Assembly: GCA_021613335.1 (NCBI GenBank)
Contig: JAJTWR010000365.1
Location: 2,433,001-2,497,000, forward strand
Source: Whitmania pigra
Taxonomy: Eukaryota; Annelida; Clitellata; Hirudinida; Haemopidae
Length of the DNA: 64,000 bases
Reading direction: 5' to 3'
How positions within the stretch are numbered: position 1 is the first letter of the stretch; each line of letters starts with the position of its first letter. Under the pieces are notes generated by a model. The model did no database searches. It had not been told where the DNA came from and saw nothing but the letters and a program-made list of their open reading frames with translations. The translations under genes were made by a program, and so were the position numbers. This document shows, in pieces, positions 50,135 to 64,000 of this stretch.

Positions 50135-53100
50135 TTAGCTGGATGGAGTAGGAGGTGGGGCTTCACTTGATTCATCTTTCTCAGAAGAGCCATCATCAGC
50201 TGATGAAAGGAAGGCACTTCTCCCGCCAATGCGAGCAGTCCTGTGCAAAGAGTTAATTTTCAACAAATTAAAAAATTCTTAAAATGTACATAAAAATCAA
50301 CTACCATATGAACTATGTTCATAATAGACTACACAAAATGAGAAAACTATGGCAATCTTTTCAAAATATAACAATAAGGTGACCGAGGAATAGAAAAAAC
50401 ACATTCACACAAATTAAAAGATAGATTTATGAAAGATAAGAAAGTGATGCAAATGTACTAGAGGATCCTGAAAAAACGAAATAATCTTGGCATTCAGAAC
50501 CTCTGGAATTCAAATACCTTAATAGTACTTTATTAGTAACCAACTCTGAAAATAATTGTGAAAGACGAAATGGTTTTTTTGTGCACAAAAAAAAACACAA
50601 CAGAAATAATTTTTCGAGGCTTTTTATCAAGTTCAGGTAATCTCATTGTCGGGATGACCAAACTAATCATCTCTGATCTTATAATTGACTCGTCGCTACA
50701 TCCCAATTCATTAAAAAAAGGTTTTATGCCTTCTAACCTGAGTTTGTCAGATGCACCTCCCATTCTCATTTTAGTTTTGATAGAATCCAAATCTCTTTGA
50801 GTTGATACTGCCTGCTCCATCTGGTCATCAAGCTCTCTTTGAACCTTCCTCTTCTGAGCAGCTACTCTTGCAACCTCTTCTTCAGCTTCTTCCAACTGCC
50901 TCTTTAGAACCTTTACTCTGTTGTTTGCCTTATCAACCTGTTGACAAAGTAATTTGTTTCCAGAACAATATTAAAGAAATATTATTATTTATAAAGAAAT
51001 TATCATTATCTGGAGTGATATACATATATATATTTTACATGTAATTACATATTTATTTTTATATACTTCATTCAATCAATATTAGAATAATATTTTGCTA
51101 ATATTTTTATAATATTATTATCATTAATAATAACATTTACAAATTACATAAAATGTATTATAATTAATATAATTGACAATATTAAGTATAAAAGACAATA
51201 CTGAAGAAAGCTTAAAGTGACAGAGTAATACCAAAAATTACAGTATAGTTATGACTGGCAAATATTCGATCATATGAACAACACTGAAGACAGCTGTGGA
51301 GCAGGAGTCTAAGGTAGCTTTATTTGATTATTATTGCATCTGGCCTAATTGCACTGAGATAAGATCCAGTTTTGATATACCTCAATCAACTCAATAGTGT
51401 TGATTGGTACAGTTGCATCTCCTATAGGTATCAGATGAGTTTCAAAAAGATTAACATAGAATTTAAAGGATGTTAAGTATCAGCATTCAATAAAAAGCCA
51501 GACTTCAGGAAAGATCTTTTATGCCACGTCAAGTGTGCTATGGCAATGTTTGCAGCACTTACTCAAGCTGTTTTTCCAAAATGCATTTTATAAGAAATGC
51601 TCCCAGCTCATTGACAATCACCTTAATGACATTCTTGAACTATTCATTATACTTGATATCTATCTCTAGGAATTTGCAACATCATATTACCCATTGTTTA
51701 TTTTTAACAAAACATGATTAAAGTTAAGTGATCAACTCAACCTGAGCATTGAGTTATGTAAATATATAATTTAAATATACATAAGATTATCATAATGTTG
51801 ACAATAGAAAAAAATATCTGAACTCAAATAAAAAAAGAGCTGCATATTTATGCATTGTAAACATCTACAGAATATAAAACTTATTATGCACAGCAAAGCA
51901 ATCTTTTACCTGTTCTTTATATTGATCAACAACCCTTCTTTCATCATCCACTTGAAGCAGCAACTCCTTCATTCTCTTTTCCTGTTTTCTAAGCATTTTG
52001 TTCAATGTCTGCTTGTCCCTATCAAAGTAATAAAAATAATGAAAGGTTTACCATTTTACGTCATAAACACCATGATGTCTTTTAGTTATAATAGAAATAC
52101 AAGACAAGTTTGTCTGAAGCAGCCTCATTCTGGATCTGGCACACGAGAAGCCAGAAGTTTTCTGAGGTAACTGAAGGATTACTGTCAACCTCCAGAGTCA
52201 GTAATCCACTGAAATGACAAGGCCAACCCCTTGGTCAAGAGATGTAGTAATGTTGGGAGAAATAGGAGTGAGCTGGCTGACAAATCATTATTGATTATGA
52301 ACCAAGCACAGCCAAACAAGAGCCTGTGGATGAGTCCTGAAAATTTCCCAACTGTCATTACAGATACTTTAGGCCCCATTTTGCATAAATTAAACACACA
52401 GCATGAAGAAGCCGCCAAGAGCTTTCATGGCCACTATTGGCAACCGGGGGATATGCTGGCAATGCAGGACTTCAAAAGAAAGCCTCACATGGTCAAAGTT
52501 TACCTTTGTAAAAGCAGTTAAATGGGAAATATGAAAAAGCCAATCAGAGCTTTTAGAGTTGTTCCAGCCCTGGCAGTATCACACAACAAGGTCAATGAAA
52601 TCCTCTCATACCAACAATAAATGTTGAGTCCCAACAGTAAAAACCAACAAACGGACAAAACCAACACCTGGCTGATTACCAGATGTGAGCCCGCCTCCAA
52701 AAACGTCAGGTAAATCACTGACACAAAACTTCTTTGAGGATCCAAGGCAGAGAATTAAGAAACCACATTTTTCAAATATTCATTTACCTTGTTTCCACAT
52801 CAAGTGCCTCTTCCAAGTTTTTGATCTTGGTTTCCAAAGTAAGCTGTGTTGCTTTAACTTTTGTTTTCAATTCAGTTTCGAGTTCAGAGAGTTTCACCTT
52901 CATATCTTTATTATGTCTTTCAAGTTGAGCTTTTTCTCCTTCCAGTTTCTGAGAAAGTGATCTCTCAGATGACAGCTCTATTGTCGTCTGCTCAGCCTTG
53001 CAAAAAAAAACCCATTGATAAGAGCTAACAAGTTAATTAAATAGCAACAATAACTTTGCCCATACTTGAGAAGTAGCTCTTCTTGCTTTCTCACTGGCTG

Positions 53101-56100
53101 TTTCATAATTCACTTGTGCCTCTTCCACATCCTCTTCAAGTTCTGTGATCCTTGCCTCCAATCTCTTTTTCTCTTCAAACCATGCTGACCTAAAACACAA
53201 ATCTTCAACTAGTAACCAAGCAACTGAAGACTAAGTACTACAATCAATCTCACTTTCCAGCTCCACCACTTGCAAGTTCATCTTGCAGATCATCCCTTTC
53301 AGACTGCAGAGCCTTCCTAGCTCTTTCTGAAGCTGCCAAATCTTCTTGTAGCTGAAGAATTTCAGCTTCCTGTTGCTTGTATTTTTTCTCTCTGTCTTTG
53401 CTGGCATTTGTCATTTCATCTTTGGCTGCATTAGCAGCATCAACTTCATGCATAAGGTCCTTGATTTGAGCCTGTCAGAGAACCATTTAAATCTTTTTAT
53501 TGTTCTATTTTGTTCCTTAATCCATATAATTGGATTGCAGAATAAGGATTATTTTATCAATTCAATCACCTGCAGTCTCTTAAACTGCTTGATAGCTTCA
53601 TCTTTGACTTTGAGTGCATCTGCAAGTTGTTCTTCCATGGCTCTGAAGTCTCCTTCCACCTTCTTCCTGGCATTTGATGCAAGCTGTCTTTGGCGTCTCT
53701 CCTCTTCAAGTTCAGCTTCCATGTCTCTGATCTTTTTCAAAATTTTGAATTTTAACTCACAAAAGCAAATTCAATTAAATATAAAATTAACAGGCAAAGG
53801 TCTGTCATTCAAATCACCTAACGAAAACAAATAAATGAATAAATAAATTAATTACTTTCTTCAAAAGTCCTTTTCTTCCTTCTTCACCCATTTCTTCTCT
53901 GGCTTGAGCTTCCCTCATAAGTTGGTCTTTGAGTGCCTGCATATTCACTTCTAGCCTTAGCTTAGCATCTTCAGTACCCTGAACTTCATCTTCCAACTCC
54001 TCAATCATTTGCTTTTGGGCTTCAACTTGAGCCTCTAACGCCCTCTTGGCTCGTTCCAGCTCGTGAACCTGCAATTAGAGTTTGCTGCAAAATGTTTATC
54101 TAAAATCCTTAACACTAAATATTTGTGCTTTGCTTACGTTCTTTCCGACATCATCTTTAGAAGATACGAGATCGTCCAGTTCTCTCTGCAGCTGGCTTTT
54201 GATGCGATTTGTTTCTTTAAAGGTATCACCTAGTTCTTCTAATTGCCTTGTGAGATTCAATATTTTTGTTTCTCTTTCTCTCAAGTCTCTTTCCAAGTTA
54301 TCCCTTTCCATTGTCAACCTGATAATAATAACAATTTATAGAGTTAATAAATATTCATTCAGAATTTTTCAATATTTCTTTTAAAAAAATCAGTATCAGC
54401 TAAAAAAGAAACAACCTTAAAAAGTTCATAATTGTTTATTTAAAGTTGATTAATGATCTCAATTATTTGGTTTATTTTATCTTTTGTTTCAAACCTTTCT
54501 GAAATTGCTTTTTCTTCTGCCAAACTTTGATCAAACTTCTTTTGTTTTTTATCAATAGCAGAAAACTTTGATCTTTCATTTTCTAATAGAACATTAATAT
54601 CCTCAAACTGCAAATGAATATATTTTACAATGTAATAAGTTGAAACAAGATTCTGCATTCAAACAAACCTCTGATTGGAGCTTTTTCTTTGACTTATTCA
54701 ATTTGTCATTTTCCTCCATTAGATGTGCAATTTTTTGTTGCATGGTTTCAGTCTCTCTCATCCATTTTTTTTTGGCTTCCTCAAAACCATCATTCAAAGC
54801 ATCAAATTCGTCTGCTTTAGCTTTGTAGTCTTGTAACTGTAAATATATTCACAAATTGGGCTCTCACTTTTTTCACAGGAACCAAATCAAATAATGTACC
54901 TGAGCGGCCATGCTTCCAGTGCGGCTCTCATAATTCCGGTGAACTTGTTCTGCATTTTCCAACTGCTCACGTGTCGCTATGGCCTCTTCCTCAGCTTGTC
55001 TAAGTTTGCCTTGAATCAGAAGTTTTATTCTTGTCTCCTCTTGGGCTGCCTCCTGAGCATCCGCCAACTGCTGTTCCAGTGCAATGACCTGTTTTGTCAG
55101 GGAACTGGCTTTTTGTTCTGCTTTCTCATAAGCAGACAAAGCTGATTCAAGTTCGCCCTAAGAAAATATGAAAATGTATGTATGCATTATAAAACCAGGA
55201 TCAAATATTCATTAATAGCTCGTAATTATTAGCCAAACCTGAAGTTTTGAGGCTTTATCCCCTGAATCAATCTTGACCTTTTCCATATCAGAAAGTTTGA
55301 TTAATAGATCAGCTACTTGCTGTTCAGCTAGCTTCCTTTTTTTATCAGCATCTTGTCGAGCCGCAACTATTTGTTTAAGTTCAGATTGCAACGAAAGATT
55401 GTCACTTTCCAAAGTTTGCCGCGACTTCTCAACTTGGGCTTTGGTCTGAGAAAGCAATATCAATAATAAGTTTTCTTTTGGCCAGATCAAGGATAATGAT
55501 ATAAACATAAAAATAATACCTTTTTTGCTTGATCTAGTTGTTCATTGATCTGTTCAATTTGCTGGTTGTATTTGTGCCTGACTTCTTGTAACTGATTTTC
55601 ATGGTTCTTGACTTCGTCATCTATAACTTTTTTCAGTTGCACAACTTCCTGCTCCCTTTTATTTCTGAGATCTTGAGCTGCTGCTGTAGTGTCTAATGAA
55701 TCTTCTAATTCTGTTTTCAATGCTTCTAACTCCTAAAAATTACAAAACATTTGCAAAAACGTTCACAGACAAGAACATCGAAAAAATTAATAACATGCCT
55801 CTCCAAGATCTCGTTTTAACTTTTCAGCTTTCTGTCTTCCTTCTTTCTCCGACTCCAGATCTTCCTGCAACTCTTGAATTCTGCTTTCCAGTTCTCTCAA
55901 TTGTTTCATAGTGGCAGTCTTGGATGAAACCTCCTCCTCAGTTCTAAAAAAATGTAATTGAGTTGTTTGACAATCTAAAATCTGCATCAATGATCACAGG
56001 TACGGATAAACCTATTCAATGCTTTTTGCAAATCTTCTTCTCTCTTGTTCATCTGAGCCTGTAATTCTTCCAGTTGGGTCGTTTTTTCCGACAACTGATC

Positions 56101-59100
56101 TTTGACGTCGGCCAATTCCGTTTCTAATCTTCTTTTGATCTTTTCCAGCTCTTGTCTCAACTGAAATAAAACTTTGGATTGAAATTTAGTAACTATAAAA
56201 AACAAATCCAAACTTTGTCAAACCTCTTGCTCTTTTTTCAATCTCTCTTCCAATTCCGCAATTATGGCTTCATATTTACTCTTCATTTTAGCTAGCTGCT
56301 TGGCTCTCTCCTCTTCATTTCCTAATTGCGATAGAGCTTCATTAAGTCTTTCTTCCAGTGACTTCTTTTCTTTAGATAACTAAAAATCAGACAAATGTAT
56401 CAATCTTTAAGATTTAAAAAAGACAAACATAAAAAATGAATTAAAAATTTTATCAGATGTGCTAAAAGCTCGTTCTAATTCGGTAGTGATCAATGTTCCT
56501 TCTAAGTTGTGTCCGCACACTTTTATATCATAGCATGAACTGGTGGAGTTAAAATTATTTTATTAAAATAAAGACAAAGTGATAAAGTACAGCATAAAAC
56601 CAAATGCTTATCCAAAGAAGATAAAAATATCTGCTCTGTTGTGGTCCCATTACCCCTTTCCTGAAACTCTATGCTCATCAGAGCCAGGTTATACGACTGA
56701 TCACTGCAAACTAATATCTGAAGTCTCTTCTTTGAGAATGAAGGTTTCACACAATTCACTGCAATTGCTGGTCATCAGTACCAGATACATGCAGAGTTTT
56801 GTCTTAACAAATGGAAATGACTCCTGAATTCATTTCATTTAATCATTTCTTGATATATTCATATATATCAACTTTCAATACATCACACCAGTTTCACCAA
56901 TGTTGGATGAATTTACGAGGTTAAACAGAAAGGTGCATTATTTTTGTATACATTTAAGTATATTTGTTAAAATAAGCCTGCCGTCTAGAAAAGACTACTT
57001 TAGCCTTTCAACATAAGCTTGCACTTTTTGAACACATTAAAAACTTTACCGCTAAATTTATATTAGTAGTTGTTATAAATGTTATAAATGTTTTTTATTA
57101 CAAAACACATCAAAATGTCTTCATTAATTAAAAATTCAGTTAAAATAAAAACTTTCAAGTTCTTTCAGATGGTTCTAAAATTATGTAGATCCTCTGCCTG
57201 AGTTTGCTCATAATATTACTAAAATATTATTTTAACTCCACTTTTGATATATTTTTCATTAGCATTTTAAATATTATTTTGCTTATCCAAATAATAAATT
57301 TGAATAATTAAAATGTTCCTGGTTATTCCATGTCCAGTAACAAGTTTGTACTCATAAATAATTTGTAGTGATAGAACTAATAAAACAACTAACCTTGTTA
57401 TTAGCATCATCCTGCAAGGCACAAGCTTCTTCTAACTTTTTTATTTTGGCTTCTGATGTTACTTTCTCTAACTGCAACTTCTGTCTGGCTTGTTCTTCTT
57501 GTTCTAGTCTATAAAGCACATTCATATTAATGTGTTATGTGACTAAAACTGAGTACAATATTTTAAAACTATTCAACCATAATAATAGTTAATTTACATT
57601 AATTTCAAAAGATGACTGAGGTGATGATAACGTGGTAGATCGTAACTCTTAACCAATTATTCGATAACAACTTGTTGAAGGTCTCTAAGCACTAAGGATG
57701 CTGATAAAGATAATTCAGTTTGAAGGGAAATATTTTGGTATGGGTAGGACAGATGGACCCAAAGAGACATGTAATAGTATGATATATCTGACAAAGTTGC
57801 ACAAATGAAAATTGAGTAAAGTTTGCAATTCCAAAAGCTGACTCCTTTCTTTAAAGCTTTCTTTATTTTACAAAAATAAAAACTTATAAAAATAATATAT
57901 ATAAATAATTATTTATAAAAATAAAAAATAAAAATAAAAACTTATAAAAATAAACTATCAAATGAAAGACTGCTCTGCAAATGGTTCATCAAAGCAGAAT
58001 ATTAAGCTCAAAAGAAATTAAAGTTTGCTTATATAAATAAAACAAAACTAACTCTGGAAGGACAAACTAATGAACTTTATCAATTTTTATATTGATTAAG
58101 TTAATTTTCTGGGAGAAAGACAAAATTCATAAAGTAGAAAAGTAGGTTTAAAAGTTTAATGTTGCATACTGTTCTTCAAGGTCTTGAATTGTAACTTGTA
58201 GCTTCTTCTTCTCCTGCCCCTGAGAAAGAGTCCTTTTCTCTTCTTCCTCCAACCTTGCTTCCATTTCTTTCAATATTTCTTCCAGTTCCTCCTTTCGTGC
58301 TGCTAACCTATTTCTTGACTGTAAATTAACTTACAGGTTATCCAGAGCACGTAATGATAAAGTTTAGCAAAATCATGGTACGAGTCGAATACCTCCTCTG
58401 CCTCGGCACACATTTCAGACTCGGCTTGCAACTGCTGCGCCAATGCAAGTTTTTCTTCAAGAAGTTCATTGTGTTTTAGTGCCAGATCTTGTTGGTCAAG
58501 TTTAATCTTTTCAAATTTCTCTTGAATTTGCTTCAATTCATTTTCTCTTAGAGACAATTTTTCTTCATTGTTGGTAACTTGAAGCAAAGGCTTGACCTAA
58601 ATGATGCAAGTTTTAAATAAAGACCACAAATATGGGAAAATCAGATCAGAATCTCAGCAATTAACTATTCAGTTTATCAATGTAAAAAAAAGCAAGAACT
58701 GAATTAAAATAAATTTTGGGAACACACAGAAGACAACAGCAATCGATATAAGATGATGCAAAAGATAGAATCTTAAATTAATTCTGTAATAATAACCCAA
58801 CAAATGCTAGCCAATAGCTAAATGTATAAGCAGAATTTAAAAATCTTGTATACCAAATAATAAGTAAAATGTAATAAAAACTTCCTCTACTTCAAGCAAA
58901 ATATTAAATAAATTTTAATTCTACCTTAGTAAATAATTTCCACCAGGCCCAATTTCTAAGCTTCAGATAAGAAGAACAGTTTCTTTGAATAACCCTGATA
59001 GCATTATATTGCTGGCACCTTCTCTGATAGTTTCTGGATGATAAAAAGTATTTCATCAAATTTCCGACAAAAAAAAATTCCTAAAAAATCAACATTTCCA

Positions 59101-62100
59101 CCTTCTGGCAATACATCCTTTAGCATAAGCTTGAAACTGAACAATGATTTCTGTTAGTTTCAAGTCTCTCTCCTCTTCTAAGTGAGCAAGAACTCCAGCT
59201 CTGAAAAATATTTTTGACTGACCAATCCTGTATAAATTCTGGTCCAATTCAAGAGCTTGAATCTGAAAATAATATACATGTAATATGTATAAAAAAAATA
59301 TATACACAAAATAAATAAAATATGAAATACAATGCAAAAAAGTGATGCAAAAAAATTCATTGCAATCAGAAGTAAAGTTAGTTGATGAAAATTATCTACT
59401 ATCTACCGTTCTCTTAAGAAACAATTGATATGATTGTAAAATAAACAAAATCGAACAAAAACTAACCATTTTTTCACATGCTCTCTTGGCATCCATGAAC
59501 CCCTTAGGAATAGCATTTGGTGTAAGAAGCTCATATCTCTGTTTGAACTCTTGGAAGAGGATTCTATTAGGAAATCCCTGCCTGCAAATTCTAATTCCTT
59601 CCAAGACTCCATTGCATCTCAACTGATCTAATACAAGAAGAGAGTCCAATTTGCCAGGCTAAAAATTAATTTAATATGGCAAAAATTCTAATTATTTTTG
59701 TCATGATAGCAATTTTAAAACTTCTGATGCTAACTTTCTTTTCGTGGTTTGGTATAATGCACCGAACAAAATTTGGGCTGGTGTTATTCAGAGTCTGCAT
59801 TAATTTGTTAAGCTGTTCCTTATATAACTGGCCAACTGTTCTGAACATTCCCTTCCTAGTTTTTCCAATTCCAAATGTTGTTGCTCCTCCTGCCCCACCA
59901 TCTCCAACTGCCCCCATTCCAACGATATCAGCTGCAAAAAAATTTAATATTGAACTGGTAAGCTAATTTAGAAGCTAGCAACTTCTAATTCAAATACCAT
60001 CTTTCCAAATCATTTTCATAAATTCATTAGAACTTTCTTGTAGCAGAGTGACAACATTTTCATTGAGTGGATCCATATTTTTTGTCAACCACTGATCGCA
60101 ATTGTAATCCACTTTTCCGGCGTAATGGATTAAACTGAAGCTTGCTTTTTCTCTAAAATCAGGTTTTTGAAACTTTGGATGAGAAGTGTGCTGAGCGGTC
60201 AATTTATCAACTAGGGATTTGTCTGTGGCTTTTGGAAACCAGCACTCTTCATCCACAAGAGCAAGAATTCCCATAGGCTATTTAAAAGCATGAATACAAA
60301 TTGACGTAAAAAATAACAATGACGTCAAAGATTAAAAAAAAACCTTTTCAATGAGATCTATAGTTGGCTGAAGGTCAAGCCCAAAGTCTATGAAAGTCCA
60401 ATTAATGCCTTCTCTCTTATATTCTTCTTGCTCAAGAATGAACATGGTGTGATTAAAAAGTTGCTGTAACTTCTCATTTGTGTAGTTGATGCACAATTGT
60501 TCATAAGAATTCATCTGTAAAATCAAATTAAGAACTTTGTGATTATTGCAAACCAAACTTTGTAAACTAAGATAAAACTGTGATATGACTGCAGTACTGC
60601 CGTACACAACTTGAACCTGTAGAGACTCTAACTGCATCAAATCTAAACCAGTTGATTTGATAACCTTTACTCATTTATTTTTTATTTTATTTGAGTTTTT
60701 GAGCCTTCTTGAATCAAACAAACAAGCCATTATATACAAAGCGATGAAATAAATTCGAATAAACTCAAAGGGCCAGCCTTAAAGAAGCAAACACTTCCGC
60801 TCTCAGACTGACCCTATAAATCGCTATATACAAAAATCATTAACTACTTAGCAATTCCACTCAATAAATATTGTTTATATGACTTTTTAAAAAATAAACA
60901 TAATAATTTGAAAGGGCATGTATGTAATTGAATTAGTCCTTTCACAGGTGAAGGTGTAGAAGAGTCTGGGGCTATAAAATTGAATTGAGAATAATTTTAG
61001 AGTGGACTATAATCGTGTGCATTATGTAGAAAGTGTGAAGTATTGTTGTAGTTATTGCTTAATATAAAAAAAGTCAGAGAATAATGGGAAGAGAATTGAA
61101 ATCACATGAAAACATGAAAAGAGCAATTTGCAAATTACGAATTTATGATATATTTAATAATAATCAAACACTTGACGACCCTAAAATAAAAATAAAACAA
61201 TATCATACATATTAAGACATTTAATTGTGTTAATCAAATATGGTGCAAATAAATCTTAGTTCATTATCTAATTCCCATAAGTTAAGACCCTTAAATGAAA
61301 ATGAATAAAACAATAAATAAAATTCATACATACTTGAAATATTTCAAATCCAGCAATATCAAGGATTCCAATGAAAGAGGCACCCTGCCTTTTGGTTCTG
61401 TCAAGAGATTTGTTGATCCGTTGTACAATCCATTTAAACATCTTCTCATAAATGGCTTTGCTAATTGCTTCTACATTGAATTCCACTTGTTCCTTGCTCT
61501 GGGCTTTCGTCACAAAATCTCGCCCGACTTTAATGCGAGGCTTTAGGAAAGCTTTCGTCATCTCGGTAACGGCCAAGCCCAGCAGATGGCATGCTTTTTG
61601 TGCAACTGAAACACGTCGTTATAACATAAATGGAATTTAATTACATTTACAAATTTAATAACTAATTTAATGTAAATCTATACTCTGCAAGATCTAATAA
61701 TACCTGTGTTCTCAGGGAGCGTCGCTTGGTCAGATTTATCAGATTTGAACTGCATGTTACCAAGTAACAACACAGCAGAAACAGTCTTGTATATGTCTAG
61801 AAAATAGAATGTAAATAATTTGCAACGACATATCGTACAAGATTTCTACCTAAGATTTCGTTCCACCAGGATTACCCGTTTCATATTTGCTGCATTTATT
61901 CAATTTCTATCAAATGCACATTTTGATGTTCGCTACTACTCAAATGGCCAGCATATCATACTTCACACGGAAAATAGCTAATATTTATCATACAGCTAAG
62001 CAATTCATCATTAGTTTCTAGTTCCAGTTACTGGGACGTTGCCACCTAGGTTCACCTCAGCGACTGCTTTATCTGCTGATTCCAATTTACGTGAGCATCG

Positions 62101-63914
62101 GTAATATTAGTCGTTGAGGCTTTTGCTTCGTTGCACCTCGGATGGAATTCAAATCCTAACGTCTCTCGAGAGTTTCTATAACTAATATTTCACAAGGAAA
62201 AATTTCAAGTAAATCCTTACTAGCAATTTCTTCCTTTGTGAAGCCCATTATGTCCATAGCTTCAACAAGCTGTCTGAAGAGCTCTTTATCATCTTGCCCT
62301 GCCACTGTCACATTTCCATGAGTCAGATATTTGTAATTCCTTATATCCTCTATCAAAAATTCCTCTGAAATTAAAACAAGGAAAACATCATTTTTAGGAG
62401 TTCAAATAAGATACAAATAAAGAAGCTTATTTACTCTTAGCCTGGTTGTCAGAGCAATTGACCAATTGATAAAAAATGTGAAAAGCTCTTTCGTCTACGG
62501 CCTGCCTGACGGCTCGTGATTTTTCCAGAAGATCTTGCAATACGTTACAATAAGAGAGTTTTATAAATTATAAAAATTGGATCGTTATTCGACTGAATCT
62601 CACAGGTTTCAATGTTTGCTCCGCTAATATATCCAGACACGTCAAAGTTGATTCTAATGAATTTACCCTGAAAAAGCGGTTTAGCTCAACACTTGTTCCA
62701 AAAATTCGCAAAATACAATAATCGTACAAATCTGGATGAATTGTCATTCTTGACAGTCTTTGCATTTCCAAATGCCTCAAGAATTGGATTAGCTTGAAGC
62801 AATTGTTGTTCTAATTCTCCCTTGAAAAAAAATTAACAAATTATGATTAAATCATACTCTGAAGATGGACAATAAAAAGCAAAAGTTCAAATGTAATAAA
62901 ATCAGTTCAATAAAATGTAATCATTAATCACCAAAATAAATCACATTCCTGAAATGCTTTCTGCATTTGTTACACTCTGCTTACGCAAACACTGTCAGGC
63001 TTAAGTAGTCACAGTATACATTTCATGCACGCATTTTCGTCAACTTATCCATTACTTCTCCATTCTAAATTAATTTGTGAATTAGCAATTGCAGAAAAAT
63101 AACAAAACAATAAAGAGAATTCATCACATTACAATTACATTGAGTGCCTAAGTTAAGAATAATATAATTCACAAATGTAATAAATTAATACAAAATATTA
63201 TGACACTATTTACATAATTAGATTTTCTTGATAATTGAAGTTTCAAAACAAGAGTTCATTAAAGTGAATAAAGCTTATCAATCACCAATTAATTAATGAC
63301 ACCAACTGCAGGCAAAAATGATGTCAGCTAATTATAAAACTTGAGCGGGTTGTTTTTAAAGGAAAAAATCTTGCCAAATAGAGCCTTACAAGGAATATCC
63401 TTTTTTTTATGTGTACAATATCAGAAAATCTGTATCTATTACTTACCAAATTTAGATCTTTTGCCTAAAAAAATCAAATGTAGTTAATTTAGGAAACATT
63501 CAAGTAATAACAAGAAATTAATTCTTAAAATATCTATCAATGATTCATTGACGAGTTAATATCACTTTCATACTACAACACTTACTCCAATAACCTTCAA
63601 TTGAAGTTAAGCCTTTAAATACAACACCAACAAATCTCAAAACAATGAAGGGCAAGAAAAAAAAATGAGGCTGGAAATTAAAGTACTACCTGAAAATTTG
63701 CCACAATGTTACTAGCAGTCTGCTTTTGAGACTTCAATGAAGCAGCTACGTAGGCCAAGTACTGAATAACTTTCTTTGTGTTCTCTGTTTTACCTGCCCC
63801 TGATTCACCCCTGGTAATAATTCAATGGCACAATTATAATCTTACATCCTAAACATTGAAATATGTAAAGAAATTGTTTTTCTAACGTGCACAGAATGGA
63901 TTGGTCTTCTCTGT
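50135..63914 (-). CDS. MYH9/10-like: Non-muscle myosin II heavy chain, 5' end beyond the window
   Basis: Two-headed actin motor for cytokinesis and cortical contraction. First visible exon (63887-63914) encodes REDQSILCT and splices to the P-loop [19 protein letters not shown] (about 63691-63814). Motor blocks follow: [72 protein letters not shown] (61320), [20 protein letters not shown] and [17 protein letters not shown]. Then come the glycine-rich loop 2 ([19 protein letters not shown]), [17 protein letters not shown], the SH1/SH2 helix [19 protein letters not shown] and the lever arm ([20 protein letters not shown]). From 58590 to 50740 is a long heptad coiled coil. The last exon (about 50135-50242) is a non-helical tail, [19 protein letters not shown], ending TPSS and TAA. 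The tailpiece and [14 protein letters not shown] motifs mark it as non-muscle, not sarcomeric. About 150 N-terminal residues lie to the right. Confidence 0.94.
52080..52760 (+). mobile_element. Possible degenerate retroelement fragment in a myosin intron
   Basis: This intron part is less AT-rich than its neighbours and holds a + strand frame (52231-52521) with [20 protein letters not shown]. That recalls the region after the integrase core of Ty3/gypsy-type polyproteins (histidine-rich, then W/F-x-PGD and an aromatic-rich strand). Frames on either side are broken by stops. No LTR or reverse transcriptase is seen, so the assignment is weak. Confidence 0.27.
63447..63464 (-). other. 18-nt microexon of myosin II at loop 1
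   Basis: GCAAAAGATCTAAATTTG encodes AKDLNL and is flanked on the minus strand by a T-rich TTTTTTAG acceptor and a GTAAGTAA donor. Neighbouring exons end (…NIVANFQ) and begin (GELEQQLL) in phase 0, so it can be included or skipped without a frameshift. Its position equals loop 1 near the nucleotide pocket, where vertebrate MYH10 and MYH14 have optional inserts. Confidence 0.68.
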
Positions 63915-64000
63915 CTGAATGAGTAGATCATAATGCCATTAATGTTTGGAGAACTCAAGTTTAATGAAAATAATTTTGTTCAAATAATCTTCAAATTTGA

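Overview
The window is nuclear DNA from an animal, most likely an invertebrate. It is AT-rich, the genes are split by many short GT-AG introns, and the proteins are metazoan: LIM-homeodomain Lmx1, a SynGAP/DAB2IP-family RasGAP, RSU1, cyclin E, RAB3GAP1, EDEM3 and non-muscle myosin II. Trinucleotide (AAT/ATT) microsatellites, a tRNA-derived SINE and a MITE sit in introns and spacers. I cannot name the phylum. Nothing suggests bacterial or viral sequence, and there is no CRISPR array.

Layout, left to right. 85-684 (+) is the 3' end of RSU1. It converges on cyclin E (934-3153, -) with only 249 bp between the stop codons. An upstream spacer (3154-4986) carries an E2F-like site. 4987-7179 (-) encodes a compact protein with a degenerate IRE1/RNase L-type kinase domain fused to a KEN endoribonuclease domain that keeps its catalytic residues. 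8178-15492 (-) is RAB3GAP1. It diverges from the SynGAP/DAB2IP-like RasGAP (17348-26641, +) across a 1.9 kb shared upstream region. 26642-29550 is 3' UTR and spacer with a 300 bp AAT microsatellite. 29551-35195 (-) is Lmx1, 36650-48023 (-) is EDEM3, and 50135 to the right edge (-) is non-muscle myosin II heavy chain, whose first exons lie outside the window.

The genes do not form an operon. Some themes recur: ER quality control (EDEM3, and by family the IRE1-like protein), small-GTPase control (RSU1, RAB3GAP1, RasGAP) and cell cycle/cytokinesis (cyclin E, myosin II). Gene models were built by hand from splice signals, reading phase and family similarity. Spans are from first to last coding base seen; exon edges given as approximate may be off by a few bases.

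The most notable item is the stand-alone pseudokinase-KEN ribonuclease. Others are an 18-nt in-frame myosin loop-1 microexon, a MITE with perfect 9-bp target duplications, an E2F-like site upstream of a cyclin E that keeps its Fbw7-type degron, and an EDEM3 with an unrecognised helical C-terminal extension.
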